From NCBI GenBank assembly GCA_038501625.1, contig JAZAYU010000012.1, forward strand, positions 11,467,338-11,531,337: a stretch of 64,000 nucleotides of DNA, given 5' to 3'. Below are positions 1 through 16,000 of the stretch, in pieces. Position 1 is the stretch's first letter. Each line of letters starts with the position of its first letter. Origin of the DNA: Corbicula japonica. Its lineage: Eukaryota; Mollusca; Bivalvia; Venerida; Cyrenidae. Below the pieces are notes generated by a model. It was not told the DNA's origin, searched no databases, and saw nothing but the letters and a program-made list of their open reading frames with translations. Both the position numbers and the translations under genes were made by a program.

Positions 1-83
1 GTATGGAAATTAGATGGGTTGCTTACAGTTTGTTAAATCTAAATGGCTTCATGCATACTTTAAACAATTAACTGTTTTTCATT
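1..83 (+). mobile_element. P1 palindromic element, loop-proximal part flanking the satellite
   Basis: This stretch matches the centre of the P1 copy at 56441-56818 when that copy is reverse-complemented. Both contain an ACTTTAAACAAT block, then an ACTGTTTTTCAT block, then CCCAAATGAAAACTAT. Bases 1-40 resemble the start of the opposite arm (GTATGGAAA and TTTGTTAAATC compared with GCATGGAAA and TTTGTTTAAAG). The window therefore seems to open just inside the far arm of a P1 copy and cross its loop before entering the array. The far arm continues outside the window. The match is visible by eye over about 80 bases, with indels near the loop. Confidence 0.65.
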
Positions 84-310
84 CCCAAATGAAAACTATC
101 AAATATCAGTTAAATCCTTATATTGAAACACATATTATAAACCCAAATGAAAACCATCAAATATCAGTTAAATCCTTATATTGAAACACATATTATAAAC
201 CCAAATGAAAACCATCAAATATCAGTTAAATCCTTATATTGAAACACATAAACCCAAATGAAAACCATCAAATATCAATTAAATCCTTATATTGAAACAC
301 ATACACCCAA
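84..310 (+). repeat. 58-bp founder-type monomers at the left array edge
   Basis: The first monomers have the longer end CACATATTATAAACCC. The same ATTATAAA stretch occurs once more at the extreme right end, 25588-25595, where it leads into unique element sequence. Having the long form at both edges suggests it is the ancestral unit. The 53-bp form would then arise by a 5-bp loss before the main amplification. The 58-bp form also reappears at about 510-700, so it was copied at least once. Confidence 0.6.
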
Positions 311-1699
311 ATGAAAACCATCAAATATCAATTAAATCCTTATATTGAAACACATACACCCAAATGAAAACCATCAAATATCAATTAAATCCTTATATTG
401 AAACACATACACCCAAATGAAAACCATCAAATATCAATTAAATCCTTATATTGAAACACATAAACCCAAATGAAAACCATCAAATATCAATTAAATCCTT
501 ATATTGAAACACATATTATAAACCCAAATGAAAACCATCAAATATCAGTTAAATCCTTATATTGAAACACATATTATAAACCCAAATGAAAACCATCAAA
601 TATCAGTTAAATCCTTATATTGAAACACATATTATAAACCCAAATGAAAACCATCAAATATCAATTAAATCCTTATATTGAAACACATATTATAAACCCA
701 AATGAAAACCATCAAATATCAATTAAATCCTTATATTGAAACACATAAACCCAAATGCAAACCATCAAATATCAATTAAATCCTTATATTGAAACACATA
801 AACCCAAATGCAAACCATCAAATATCAATTAAATCCTTATATTGAAACACATAAACCCAAATGCAAACCATCAAATATCAATTAAATCCTTATATTGAAA
901 CACATAAACCCAAATGCAAACCATCAAATATCAATTAAATCCTTATATTGAAACACATAAACCCAAATGCAAACCATCAAATATCAATTAAATCCTTATA
1001 TTGAAACACATAAACCCAAATGCAAACCATCAAATATCAATTAAATCCTTATATTGAAACACATAAACCCAAATGCAAACCATCAAATATCAATTAAATC
1101 CTTATATTGAAACACATAAACCCAAATGAAAACCATCAAATATCAATTAAATCCTTATATTGAAACACATAAACCCAAATGAAAACCATCAAATATCAGT
1201 TAAATCCTTATATTGAAACACATAAACCCAAATGAAAACCATCAAATATCAGTTAAATCCTTATATTGAAACACATAAACCCAAATGAAAACCATCAAAT
1301 ATCAGTTAAATCCTTATATTGAAACACATAAACCCAAATGAAAACCATCAAATATCAGTTAAATCCTTATATTGAAACACATAAACCCAAATGAAAACCA
1401 TCAAATATCAATTAAATCCTTATATTGAAACACATAAACCCAAATGAAAACCATCAAATATCAGTAAAATCCTTATATTAACACATAAACCCAAATGAAA
1501 ACCATCAAATATCAATTAAATCCTTATATTGAAACACATAAACCCAAATGAAAACCATCAAATATCAGTTAAATCCTTATATTGAAACACATAAACCCAA
1601 ATGAAAACCATCAAATATCAGTTAAATCCTTATATTGAAACACATAAACCCAAATGAAAACCATCAAATATCAGTTAAATCCTTATATTGAAACACATA

Positions 1700-2290
1700 C
1701 ACCCAAATGCAAGCCATCAAATATCAATTAAATCCTTATATTGAAACACGTACACCCAAATGAACACCGTCAAATATCAATTAAATCCTTATATTGAAAC
1801 ACGTAAACCCAAATGAAAACCGTCAAATATCAATTAAATCCTTATATTGAAACACATAAACCCAAATGAAAACCGTCAAATATCAATTAAATCCTTATAT
1901 TGAAACACATAAACCCAAATGAAAACCATCAAATATCAATTAAATCCTTATATTGAAACACATAAACCCAAATGAAAACCATCAAATATCAGTTAAATCC
2001 TTATATTGAAACACATACACCCAAATGCAAGCCATCAAATATCAATTAAATCCTTATATTGAAACACGTACACCCAAATGAACACCGTCAAATATCAATT
2101 AAATCCTTATATTGAAACACGTAAACCCAAATGAAAACCGTCAAATATCAATTAAATCCTTATATTGAAACACATAAACCCAAATGAAAACCGTCAAATA
2201 TCAATTAAATCCTTATATTGAAACACATAAACCCAAATGAAAACCATCAAATATCAATTAAATCCTTATATTGAAACACATAAACCCAAA
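1700..2290 (+). repeat. Tandem pair of 318-bp higher-order units
   Basis: A run of diagnostic variants (ATGCAAGCCATC, then ACACGTACACCC with GAACACCGTC, then ACACGTAAACCC) occurs at 1711 and again at 2029. The spacing is 318 bp, exactly six monomers. The same GTACACCC/GAACACCGTC signature recurs near 5780, 8470, 10800 and 12920, marking segmental copies of a larger unit. Confidence 0.85.
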
Positions 2291-4805
2291 TGAAAACCAT
2301 CAAATATCAGTTAAATCCTTATATTGAAACACATAAACCCAAATGCAAACCATCAAATATCAATTAAATCCTTATATTGAAACACATAAACCCAAATGAA
2401 AACCATCAAATATCAATTAAATCCTTATATTGAAACACATAAACCCAAATGAAAACCATCAAATATCAGTTAAATCCTTATATTGAAACACATAAACCCA
2501 AATGAAAACCATCAAATATCAGTTAAATCCTTATATTGAAACACATAAACCCAAATGAAAACCATCAAATATCAGTTAAATCCTTATATTGAAACACATA
2601 AACCCAAATGAAAACCATCAAATATCAGTAAAATCCTTATATTAACACATAAACCCAAATGAAAACCATCAAATATCAATTAAATCCTTATATTGAAACA
2701 CATAAACCCAAATGAAAACCATCAAATATCAATTAAATCCTTATATTGAAACACATAAACCCAAATGAAAACCATCAAATATCAATTAAATCCTTATATT
2801 GAAACACATACACCCAAATGAAAACCATCAAATATCAGTTAAATCCTTATATTGAAACACATACACCCAAATGAAAACCATCAAATATCAATTAAATCCT
2901 TATATTGAAACACATACACCCAAATGAAAACCATCAAATATCAATTAAATCCTTATATTGAAACACATACACCCAAATGAAAACCATCAAATATCAATTA
3001 AATCCTTATATTGAAACACATAAACCCAAATGAAAACCATCAAATATCAGTTAAATCCTTATATTGAAACACATAAACCCAAATGAAAACCATCAAATAT
3101 CAGTTAAATCCTTATATTGAAACACATAAACCCAAATGAAAACCATCAAATATCAGTTAAATCCTTATATTGAAACACATAAACCCAAATGAAAACCATC
3201 AAATATCAGTTAAATCCTTATATTGAAACACATACACCCAAATGAAAACCATCAAATATCAGTTAAATCCTTATATTGAAACACATAAACCCAAATGAAA
3301 ACCATCAAATATCAATTAAATCCTTATATTGAAACACATACACCCAAATGAAAACCATCAAATATCAATTAAATCCTTATATTGAAACACATACACCCAA
3401 ATGAAAACCATCAAATATCAATTAAATCCTTATATTGAAACACATACACCCAAATGAAAACCATCAAATATCAATTAAATCCTTATATTGAAACACATAC
3501 ACCCAAATGAAAACCGTCAAATATCAATTAAATCCTTATATTGAAACACATACACCCAAATGAAAACCGTCAAATATCAGTTAAATCCTTATATTGAAAC
3601 ACATAAACCCAAATGAAAACCATCAAATATCAGTTAAATCCTTATATTAACACATAAACCCAAATGAAAACCATCAAATATCAGTAAAATCCTTATATTG
3701 AAACACATAAACCCAAATGAAAACCATCAAATATCAGTAAAATCCTTATATTGAAACACATAAACCCAAATGAAAACCATCAAATATCAGTAAAATCCTT
3801 ATATTGAAACACATACACACAAATGAAAACCATCAAATATCAGTTAAATCCTTATATTGAAACACATACACCCAAATGAAAACCGTCAAATATCAGTTAA
3901 ATCCTTATATTGAAACACATACACCCAAATGAAAACCATCAAATATCAATTAAATCCTTATATTGAAACACATAAACCCAAATGAAAACCATCAAATATC
4001 AGTTAAATCCTTATATTGAAACACATAAACCGAAATGAAAACCATCAAATATCAGTTAAATCCTTATATTGAAACACATAAACCCAAATGAAAACCATCA
4101 AATATCAGTTAAATCCTTATATTGAAACACATAAACCCAAATGAAAACCATCAAATATCAGTAAAATCCTTATATTGAAATACATAAACCCAAATGAAAA
4201 CCATCAAATATCAGTAAAATCCTTATATTAACACATAAACCCAAATGAAAACCATCAAATATCAATTAAATCCTTATATTGAAACACATAAACCCAAATG
4301 AAAACCATCAAATATCAGTTAAATCCTTATATTGAAACACATAAACCCAAATGAAAACCATCAAATATCAGTTAAATCCTTATATTGAAACACATAAACC
4401 CAAATGAAAACCATCAAATATCAGTTAAATCCTTATATTGAAACACATAAACCCAAATGAAAACCATCAAATATCAGTTAAATCCTTATATTGAAACACA
4501 TAAACCCAAATGAAAACCATCAAATATCAGTTAAATCCTTATATTGAAATACATAAACCCAAATGAAAACCATCAAATATCAGTAAAATCCTTATATTAA
4601 CACATAAACCCAAATGAAAACCATCAAATATCAATTAAATCCTTATATTGAAACACATAAACCCAAATGAAAACCATCAAATATCAGTTAAATCCTTATA
4701 TTGAAACACATAAACCCAAATGAAAACCATCAAATATCAGTTAAATCCTTATATTGAAACACATACACCCAAATGAAAACCATCAAATATCAATTAAATC
4801 CTTAT

Positions 4806-5494
4806 GGGATTGCCACAGTCCTCCCAATCCTATACATCGATAAAATAAAAATCATCAAATCTCAGTAATGGCAAAATGCCATTCAATGAAACTTTGCATA
4901 AATGAAGGTTACTAATGTATCTTTATTTTGCATACAGTAAGACAACTTAGAAAAGTAAAGAAACAAAGCTAGACCTAAAAATTCCTTGAATTCTATTTAC
5001 ATAAATTCACAAAAACTAGGCAATGCAGAACATAATTTTAAATTCCCTCGTGAGCGCAATAATACTGACAAGAAAATGTTGTGTACTTTGTAAAAAACGT
5101 TCAACTATTTAAAGAGAAATCAGTGATTGTCATCCGTTTACGCGACCAGGAAATTGAAGGTCAAACACACTTTTACTAATATCTCGTAAAGTTTACATAA
5201 GTAAATCATGAGGACACAATAAATTGTTGTCAGTATTATATTACTCATGTGGGCATTTAAAATGATGTTTTGTGTTCTTTAGTTTTTGTGAATTTATGTA
5301 AATAGAAGTTGAGGGAATTTTTAGATCTCGCTATTTTTCTTTACTTTTCTAATATGTCTTACCATCTGTAAAATAAAGATACATTAATAACATACACTTG
5401 TGCAAAGTTTCATTTAACAGCATTTTGCCGTTATTGAGATTTAGATAATTTTCTTTTTATCGATGAATAGAATTGGGAGGAGTGTGGCAGGCCC
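4806..5494. mobile_element. Foldback MITE inserted in the satellite array
   Basis: A 689-bp non-satellite block interrupts one monomer. Its ends are GGGATTGCCACAG and CTGTGGCA-type inverted copies (right end ...GTGTGGCAGGCCC). The two arms pair imperfectly for about 280 bp, through the ATCGATAAAA, GCAAAATG, ACTTTGCA and CACAAAAACTA blocks, leaving a central unpaired region near 5100-5200. The monomer sequence CCTTAT|ATTG is split so that TTAT occurs on both sides (4802-4805 and 5495-5498), which looks like a 4-bp target duplication. No open frame of useful length is present. The GGG/CCC ends and 4-bp duplication resemble cut-and-paste DNA transposons, but the superfamily is uncertain. Confidence 0.85.
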
Positions 5495-8398
5495 TTATAT
5501 TGAAACACATACACCCAAATGAAAACCATCAAATATCAATTAAATCCTTATATTGAAACACATACACCCAAATGAAAACCATCAAATATCAATTAAATCC
5601 TTATATTGAAACACATACACCCAAATGAAAACCATCAAATATCAATTAAATCCTTATATTGAAACACATACACCCAAATGAAAACCATCAAATATCAATT
5701 AAAACCTTTATATTGAAACACATACACCCAAATGAAAACCGTCAAATATCAATTAAATCCTTATATTGAAACACGTACACCCAAATGAACACCGTCAAAT
5801 ATCAATTAAATCCTTATATTGAAACACGTAAACCCAAATGAAAACCGTCAAATATCAATTAAATCCTTATATTGAAACACATAAACCCAAATGAAAACCA
5901 TCAAATATCAATTAAATCCTTATATTGAAACACATAAACCCAAATGAAAACCATCAAATATCAGTTAAATCCTTATATTGAAACACATAAACCCAAATGA
6001 AAACCATCAAATATCAGTTAAATCCTTATATTGAAACACATAAACCCAAATGAAAACCATCAAATATCAGTTAAATCCTTATATTGAAACACATAAACCC
6101 AAATGAAAACAATCAAATATCAGTTAAATCCTTATATTGAAACACATAAACCCAAATGAAAACCATCAAATATCAGTTAAATCCTTATATTGAAACACAT
6201 AAACCCAAATGCAAACCATCAAATATCAATTAAATCCTTATATTGAAACACATAAACCCAAATGAAAACCATCAAATATCAATTAAATCCTTATATTGAA
6301 ACACATAAACCCAAATGAAAACCATCAAATATCAGTTAAATCCTTATATTGAAACACATAAACCCAAATGAAAACCATCAAATATCAGTTAAATCCTTAT
6401 ATTGAAACACATAAACCCAAATGAAAACCATCAAATATTAGTTAAATCCTTATATTGAAACACATAAACCCAAATGAAAACCATCAAATATCAGTAAAAT
6501 CCTTATATTAACACATAAACCCAAATGAAAACCATCAAATATCAATTAAATCCTTATATTGAAACACATAAACCCAAATGAAAACCATCAAATATCAATT
6601 AAATCCTTATATTGAAACACATAAACCCAAATGAAAACCATCAAATATCAATAAAATCCTTATATTGAAACACATGAACCCAAATGCAAACCATCAAATA
6701 TCAATTAAATCCTTATATTGAAACACATAAACCCAAATGAAAACCATCAAATATCAGTTAAATCCTTATATTGAAACACATAAACCCAAATGAAAACCAT
6801 CAAATATCAGTTAAATCCTTATATTGAAACACATAAACCCAAATGAAAACCATCAAATATCAGTTAAATCCTTATATTGAAACACATACACCCAAATGAA
6901 AACCATCAAATATCAATTAAATCCTTATATTGAAACACATACACCCAAATGAAAACCATCAAATATCAATTAAATCCTTATATTGAAACACATACACCCA
7001 AATGAAAACCATCAAATATCAATTAAATCCTTATATTGAAACACATACACCCAAATGAAAACCATCAAATATCAATTAAATCCTTATATTGAAACACATA
7101 CACCCAAATGAAAACCATCAAATATCAATTAAATCCTTATATTGAAACACATACACCCAAATGAAAACCATCAAATATCAATTAAATCCTTATATTGAAA
7201 CACATAAACCCAAATGAAAACCATCAAATATCAGTTAAATCCTTATATTGAAACACATAAACCCAAATGAAAACCATCAAATATCAGTTAAATCCTTATA
7301 TTGAAACACATAAACCCAAATGAAAACCATCAAATATCAGTTAAATCCTTATATTGAAACACATAAACCCAAATGAAAACCATCAAATATCAGTTAAATC
7401 CTTATATTGAAATACATAAACCCAAATGAAAACCATCAAATATCAGTAAAATCCTTATATTAACACATAAACCCAAATGAAAACCATCAAATATCAATTA
7501 AATCCTTATATTGAAACACATAAACCCAAATGAAAACCATCAAATATCAGTTAAATCCTTATATTGAAACACATAAACCCAAATGAAAACCATCAAATAT
7601 CAGTTAAATCCTTATATTGAAACACATAAACCCAAATGAAAACCATCAAATATCAGTTAAATCCTTATATTGAAACACATAAACCCAAATGAAAACCATC
7701 AAATATCAGTTAAATCCTTATATTGAAACACATAAACCCAAATGAAAACCATCAAATATCAGTTAAATCCTTATATTGAAATACATAAACCCAAATGAAA
7801 ACCATCAAATATCAGTAAAATCCTTATATTAACACATAAACCCAAATGAAAACCATCAAATATCAATTAAATCCTTATATTGAAACACATAAACCCAAAT
7901 GAAAACCATCAAATATCAGTTAAATCCTTATATTGAAACACATAAACCCAAATGAAAACCATCAAATATCAGTTAAATCCTTATATTGAAACACATACAC
8001 CCAAATGAAAACCATCAAATATCAATTAAATCCTTATATTGAAACACATACACCCAAATGAAAACCATCAAATATCAATTAAATCCTTATATTGAAACAC
8101 ATACACCCAAATGAAAACCATCAAATATCAATTAAATCCTTATATTGAAACACATACACCCAAATGAAAACCATCAAATATCAATTAAATCCTTATATTG
8201 AAACACATACACCCAAATGAAAACCATCAAATATCAATTAAATCCTTATATTGAAACACATACACCCAAATGAAAACCATCAAATATCAATTAAATCCTT
8301 ATATTGAAACACATACACCCAAATGAAAACCATCAAATATCAATTAAATCCTTATATTGAAACACATACACCCAAATGAAAACCATCAAATATCAATT

Positions 8399-11300
8399 AA
8401 AACGTTTATATTGAAACACATACACCCAAATGAAAACCGTCAAATATCAATTAAATCCTTATATTGAAACACGTACACCCAAATGAACACCGTCAAATAT
8501 CAATTAAATCCTTATATTGAAACACGTAAACCCAAATGAAAACCGTCAAATATCAATTAAATCCTTATATTGAAACACATAAACCCAAATGAAAACCGTC
8601 AAATATCAATTAAATCCTTATATTGAAACACATAAACCCAAATGAAAACCATCAAATATCAATTAAATCCTTATATTGAAACACATAAACCCAAATGAAA
8701 ACCATCAAATATCAGTTAAATCCTTATATTGAAACACATAAACCCAAATGAAAACCATCAAGTATCAGTTAAATCCTTATATTGAAACACATAAACCCAA
8801 ATGAAAACCATCAAGTATCAGTTAAATCCTTATATTGAAACACATAAACCCAAATGAAAACCATCAAATATCAGTTAAATCCTTATATTGAAACACATAA
8901 ACCCAAATGAAAACCATCAAATATCAGTTAAATCCTTATATTGAAACACATAAACCCAAATGAAAACCATCAAATATCAGTTAAATCCTTATATTGAAAC
9001 ACATAAACCCAAATGCAAACCATCAAATATCAATTAAATCCTTATATTGAAACACATAAACCCAAATGAAAACCATCAAATATCAATTAAATCCTTATAT
9101 TGAAACACATAAACCCAAATGAAAACCATCAAATATCAGTTAAATCCTTATATTGAAACACATAAACCCAAATGAAAACCATCAAATATCAGTTAAATCC
9201 TTATATTGAAACACATAAACCCAAATGAAAACCATCAAATATCAGTCAAATCCTTATATTGAAACACATAAACCCAAATGAAAACCATCAAATATCAGTA
9301 AAATCCTTATATTAACACATAAACCCAAATGAAAACCATCAAATATCAATTAAATCCTTATATTGAAACACATAAACCCAAATGAAAACCATCAAATATC
9401 AATTAAATCCTTATATTGAAACACATAAACCCAAATGAAAACCATCAAATATCAATTAAATCCTTATATTGAAACACATACACCCAAATGAAAACCATCA
9501 AATATCAATTAAATCCTTATATTGAAACACATACACCCAAATGAAAACCATCAAATATCAATTAAATCCTTATATTGAAACACATACACCCAAATGAAAA
9601 CCATCAAATATCAATTAAATCCTTATATTGAAACACATAAACCCAAATGAAAACCATCAAATATCAGTTAAATCCTTATATTGAAACACATAAACCCAAA
9701 TGAAAACCATCAAATATCAGTTAAATCCTTATATTGAAATACATAAACCCAAATGAAAACCATCAAATATCAGTAAAATCCTTATATTAACACATAAACC
9801 CAAATGAAAACCATCAAATATCAATTAAATCCTTATATTGAAACACATAAACCCAAATGAAAACCATCAAATATCAGTTAAATCCTTATATTGAAACACA
9901 TAAACCCAAATGAAAACCATCAAATATCAGTTAAATCCTTATATTGAAACACATAAACCCAAATGAAAACCATCAAATATCAGTTAAATCCTTATATTGA
10001 AACACATAAACCCAAATGAAAACCATCAAATATCAGTTAAATCCTTATATTGAAACACATAAACCCAAATGAAAACCATCAAATATCAGTTAAATCCTTA
10101 TATTGAAACACATAAACCCAAATGAAAACCATCAAATATCAGTAAAATCCTTATATTAACACATAAACCCAAATGAAAACCATCAAATATCAATTAAATC
10201 CTTATATTGAAACACATAAACCCAAATGAAAACCATCAAATATCAGTTAAATCCTTATATTGAAACACATAAACCCAAATGAAAACCATCAAATATCAGT
10301 TAAATCCTTATATTGAAACACATACACCCAAATGAAAACCATCAAATATCAATTAAATCCTTATATTGAAACACATACACCCAAATGAAAACCATCAAAT
10401 ATCAATTAAATCCTTATATTGAAACACATACACCCAAATGAAAACCATCAAATATCAATTAAATCCTTATATTGAAACACATACACCCAAATGAAAACCA
10501 TCAAATATCAATTAAATCCTTATATTGAAACACATACACCCAAATGAAAACCATCAAATATCAATTAAATCCTTATATTGAAACACATACACCCAAATGA
10601 AAACCATCAAATATCAATTAAATCCTTATATTGAAACACATACACCCAAATGAAAACCATCAAATATCAATTAAATCCTTATATTGAAACACATACACCC
10701 AAATGAAAACCATCAAATATCAATTAAAACGTTTATATTGAAACACATACACCCAAATGAAAACCGTCAAATATCAATTAAATCCTTATATTGAAACACG
10801 TACACCCAAATGAACACCGTCAAATATCAATTAAATCCTTATATTGAAACACGTAAACCCAAATGAAAACCGTCAAATATCAATTAAATCCTTATATTGA
10901 AACACATAAACCCAAATGAAAACCGTCAAATATCAATTAAATCCTTATATTGAAACACATAAACCCAAATGAAAACCATCAAATATCAATTAAATCCTTA
11001 TATTGAAACACATAAACCCAAATGAAAACCATCAAATATCAGTTAAATCCTTATATTGAAACACATAAACCCAAATGAAAACCATCAAGTATCAGTTAAA
11101 TCCTTATATTGAAACACATAAACCCAAATGAAAACCATCAAATATCAGTTAAATCCTTATATTGAAACACATAAACCCAAATGAAAACCATCAAATATCA
11201 GTTAAATCCTTATATTGAAACACATAAACCCAAATGAAAACCATCAAATATCAGTTAAATCCTTATATTGAAACACATAAACCCAAATGCAAACCATCAA

Positions 11301-13080
11301 ATATCAATTAAATCCTTATATTGAAACACATAAACCCAAATGAAAACCATCAAATATCAATTAAATCCTTATATTGAAACACATAAACCCAAATGAAAAC
11401 CATCAAATATCAGTTAAATCCTTATATTGAAACACATAAACCCAAATGAAAACCATCAAATATCAGTCAAATCCTTATATTGAAACACATAAACCCAAAT
11501 GAAAACCATCAAATATCAGTAAAATCCTTATATTAACACATAAACCCAAATGAAAACCATCAAATATCAATTAAATCCTTATATTGAAACACATAAACCC
11601 AAATGAAAACCATCAAATATCAATTAAATCCTTATATTGAAACACATAAACCCAAATGAAAACCATCAAATATCAATTAAATCCTTATATTGAAACACAT
11701 ACACCCAAATGAAAACCATCAAATATCAGTTAAATCCTTATATTGAAACACATACACCCAAATGAAAACCATCAAATATCAATTAAATCCTTATATTGAA
11801 ACACATACACCCAAATGAAAACCATCAAATATCAATTAAATCCTTATATTGAAACACATACACCCAAATGAAAACCATCAAATATCAATTAAATCCTTAT
11901 ATTGAAACACATAAACCCAAATGAAAACCATCAAATATCAGTTAAATCCTTATATTGAAACACATAAACCCAAATGAAAACCATCAAATATCAGTTAAAT
12001 CCTTATATTGAAACACATAAACCCAAATGAAAACCATCAAATATCAGTTAAATCCTTATATTGAAACACATAAACCCAAATGAAAACCATCAAATATCAG
12101 TTAAATCCTTATATTGAAACACATACACCCAAATGAAAACCATCAAATATCAGTTAAATCCTTATATTGAAACACATAAACCCAAATGAAAACCATCAAA
12201 TATCAATTAAATCCTTATATTGAAACACATAAACCCAAATGAAAACCATCAAATATCAATTAAATCCTTATATTGAAACACATAAACCCAAATGAAAACC
12301 ATCAAATATCAGTTAAATCCTTATATTGAAACACATAAACCCAAATGAAAACCATCAAATATCAGTTAAATCCTTATATTGAAACACATAAACCCAAATG
12401 AAAACCATCAAATATCAGTTAAATCCTTATATTGAAACACATAAACCCAAATGAAAACCATCAAATATCAGTTAAATCCTTATATTGAAACACATAAACC
12501 CAAATGAAAACCATCAAATATCAGTAAAATCCTTATATTGAAACACATAAACCCAAATGAAAACCATCAAATATCAGTAAAATCCTTATATTGAAACACA
12601 TAAACCCAAATGAAAACCATCAAATATCAGTTAAATCCTTATATTGAAACACATACACCCAAATGAAAACCATCAAATATCAATTAAATCCTTATATTGA
12701 AACACATACACCCAAATGAAAACCATCAAATATCAATTAAATCCTTATATTGAAACACATACACCCAAATGAAAACCATCAAATATCAATTAAATCCTTA
12801 TATTGAAACACATACACCCAAATGAAAACCATCAAATATCAATTAAAACCTTTATATTGAAACACATACACCCAAATGAAAACCGTCAAATATCAATTAA
12901 ATCCTTATATTGAAACACGTACACCCAAATGAACACCGTCAAATATCAATTAAATCCTTATATTGAAACACGTAAACCCAAATGAAAACCGTCAAATATC
13001 AATTAAATCCTTATATTGAAACACATAAACCCAAATGAAAACCGTCAAATATCAATTAAATCCTTATATTGAAACACATA
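8399..13080 (+). repeat. Large higher-order segments of about 2.1-2.7 kb
   Basis: The rare variant TTAAAACGTTTATATTG occurs at about 8399 and 10726, 2327 bp apart. A close form, TTAAAACCTTTATATTG, occurs near 5700 and 12846. Each is followed by the same ordered series: an ACCGTC monomer, then GTACACCC/GAACACCGTC, then ACACGTAAACCC. The 2327-bp spacing is 44 monomers minus 5 bp, explained by 51-bp variants in between. The array has therefore grown by duplication of blocks of some 40-50 monomers as well as of single units. Confidence 0.8.
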
Positions 13081-16000
13081 AACCCAAATGAAAACCATCA
13101 AATATCAATTAAATCCTTATATTGAAACACATAAACCCAAATGAAAACCATCAAATATCAGTTAAATCCTTATATTGAAACACATAAACCCAAATGAAAA
13201 CCATCAAATATCAGTTAAATCCTTATATTGAAACACATAAACCCAAATGAAAACCATCAAATATCAGTTAAATCCTTATATTGAAACACATAAACCCAAA
13301 TGAAAACCATCAAATATCAGTTAAATCCTTATATTGAAACACATAAACCCAAATGAAAACCATCAAATATCAGTTAAATCCTTATATTGAAACACATAAA
13401 CCCAAATGAAAACCATCAAATATCAGTTAAATCCTTATATTGAAACACATAAACCCAAATGAAAACCATCAAATATCAGTTAAATCCTTATATTGAAACA
13501 CATAAACCCAAATGCAAACCATCAAATATCAGTTAAATCCTTATATTGAAACACATAAACCCAAATGAAAACCATCAAATATCAATTAAATCCTTATATT
13601 GAAACACATAAACCCAAATGAAAACCATCAAATATCAATTAAATCCTTATATTGAAACACATAAACCCAAATGAAAACCATCAAATATCAATTAAATCCT
13701 TATATTGAAACACATACACCCAAATGAAAACCATCAAATATCAGTTAAATCCTTATATTGAAACACATACACCCAAATGAAAACCATCAAATATCAATTA
13801 AATCCTTATATTGAAACACATACACCCAAATGAAAACCATCAAATATCAATTAAATCCTTATATTGAAACACATACACCCAAATGAAAACCATCAAATAT
13901 CAATTATATCCTTATATTGAAACACATAAACCCAAATGAAAACCATCAAATATCAGTTAAATCCTTATATTGAAACACATAAACCCAAATGAAAACCATC
14001 AAATATCAGTTAAATCCTTATATTGAAACACATAAACCCAAATGAAAACCATCAAATATCAGTTAAATCCTTATATTGAAACACATAAACCCAAATGAAA
14101 ACCATCAAATATCAGTTAAATCCTTATATTGAAACACATACACCCAAATGAAAACCATCAAATATCAGTTAAATCCTTATATTGAAACACATAAACCCAA
14201 ATGAAAACCATCAAATATCAATTAAATCCTTATATTGAAACACATACACCCAAATGAAAACCATCAAATATCAATTAAATCCTTATATTGAAACACATAC
14301 ACCCAAATGAAAACCATCAAATATCAATTAAATCCTTATATTGAAACACATAAACCCAAATGAAAACCATCAAATATCAGTAAAATCCTTATATTGAAAC
14401 ACATAAACCCAAATGAAAACCATCAAATATCAGTAAAATCCTTATATTGAAACACATACACCCAAATGAAAACCATCAAATATCAGTTAAATCCTTATAT
14501 TGAAACACATACACCCAAATGAAAACCATCAAATATCAGTTAAATCCTTATATTGAAACACATACACCCAAATGAAAACCGTCAAATATCAGTTAAATCC
14601 TTATATTGAAACACATACACCCAAATGAAAACCGTCAAATATCAATTAAATCCTTATATTGAAACACATACACCCAAATGAAAACCGTCAAATATCAATT
14701 AAATCCTTATACTGAAACACATAAACCCAAATGCAAACCATCAAATATCAATTAAATCCTTATATTGAAACACATAAACCCAAATGAAAACCATCAAATA
14801 TCAATTAAATCCTTATATTGAAACACATAAACCCAAATGAAAACCATCAAATATCAGTTAAATCTTTATATTGAAACACATAAACCCAAATGAAAACCAT
14901 CAAATATCAGTTAAATCCTTATATTGAAACACATAAACCCAAATGAAAACCATCAAATATCAGTTAAATCCTTATATTGAAACACATAAACCCAAATGAA
15001 AACCATCAAATATCAGTTAAATCCTTATATTGAAACACATAAACCCAAATGAAAACCATCAAATATCAGTAAAATCCTTATATTGAAACACATAAACCCA
15101 AATGAAAACCATCAAATATCAGTTAAATCCTTATATTGAAACACATAAACCCAAATGAAAACCATCAAAGATCAATTAAATCCTTATATTGAAACACATA
15201 CACCCAAATGAAAACCATCAAATATCAATTAAATCCTTATATTGAAACACATACACCCAAATGAAAACCATCAAATATCAATTAAATCCTTATATTGAAA
15301 CACATACACCCAAATGAAAACCGTCAAATATCAATTAAATCCTTATATTGAAACACATACACCCAAATGAAAACCGTCAAATATCAGTTAAATCCTTATA
15401 TTGAAACACATAAACCCAAATGAAAACCATCAAATATCAGTTAAATCCTTATATTAACACATAAACCCAAATGAAAACCATCAAATATCAGTAAAATCCT
15501 TATATTGAAACACATAAACCCAAATGAAAACCATCAAATATCAGTAAAATCCTTATATTGAAACACATAAACCCAAATGAAAACCATCAAATATCAGTAA
15601 AATCCTTATATTGAAACACATAAACCCAAATGAAAACCATCAAATATCAGTAAAATCCTTATATTGAAACACATAAACCCAAATGAAAACCATCAAATAT
15701 CAGTAAAATCCTTATATTGAAACACATACACACAAATGAAAACCATCAAATATCAGTTAAATCCTTATATTGAAACACATACACCCAAATGAAAACCGTC
15801 AAATATCAGTTAAATCCTTATATTGAAACACATACACCCAAATGAAAACCGTCAAATATCAATTAAATCCTTATATTGAAACACATACACCCAAATGAAA
15901 ACCGTCAAATATCAATTAAATCCTTATATTGAAACACATACACCCAAATGAAAACCGTCAAATATCAATTAAATCCTTATACTGAAACACATAAACCCAA

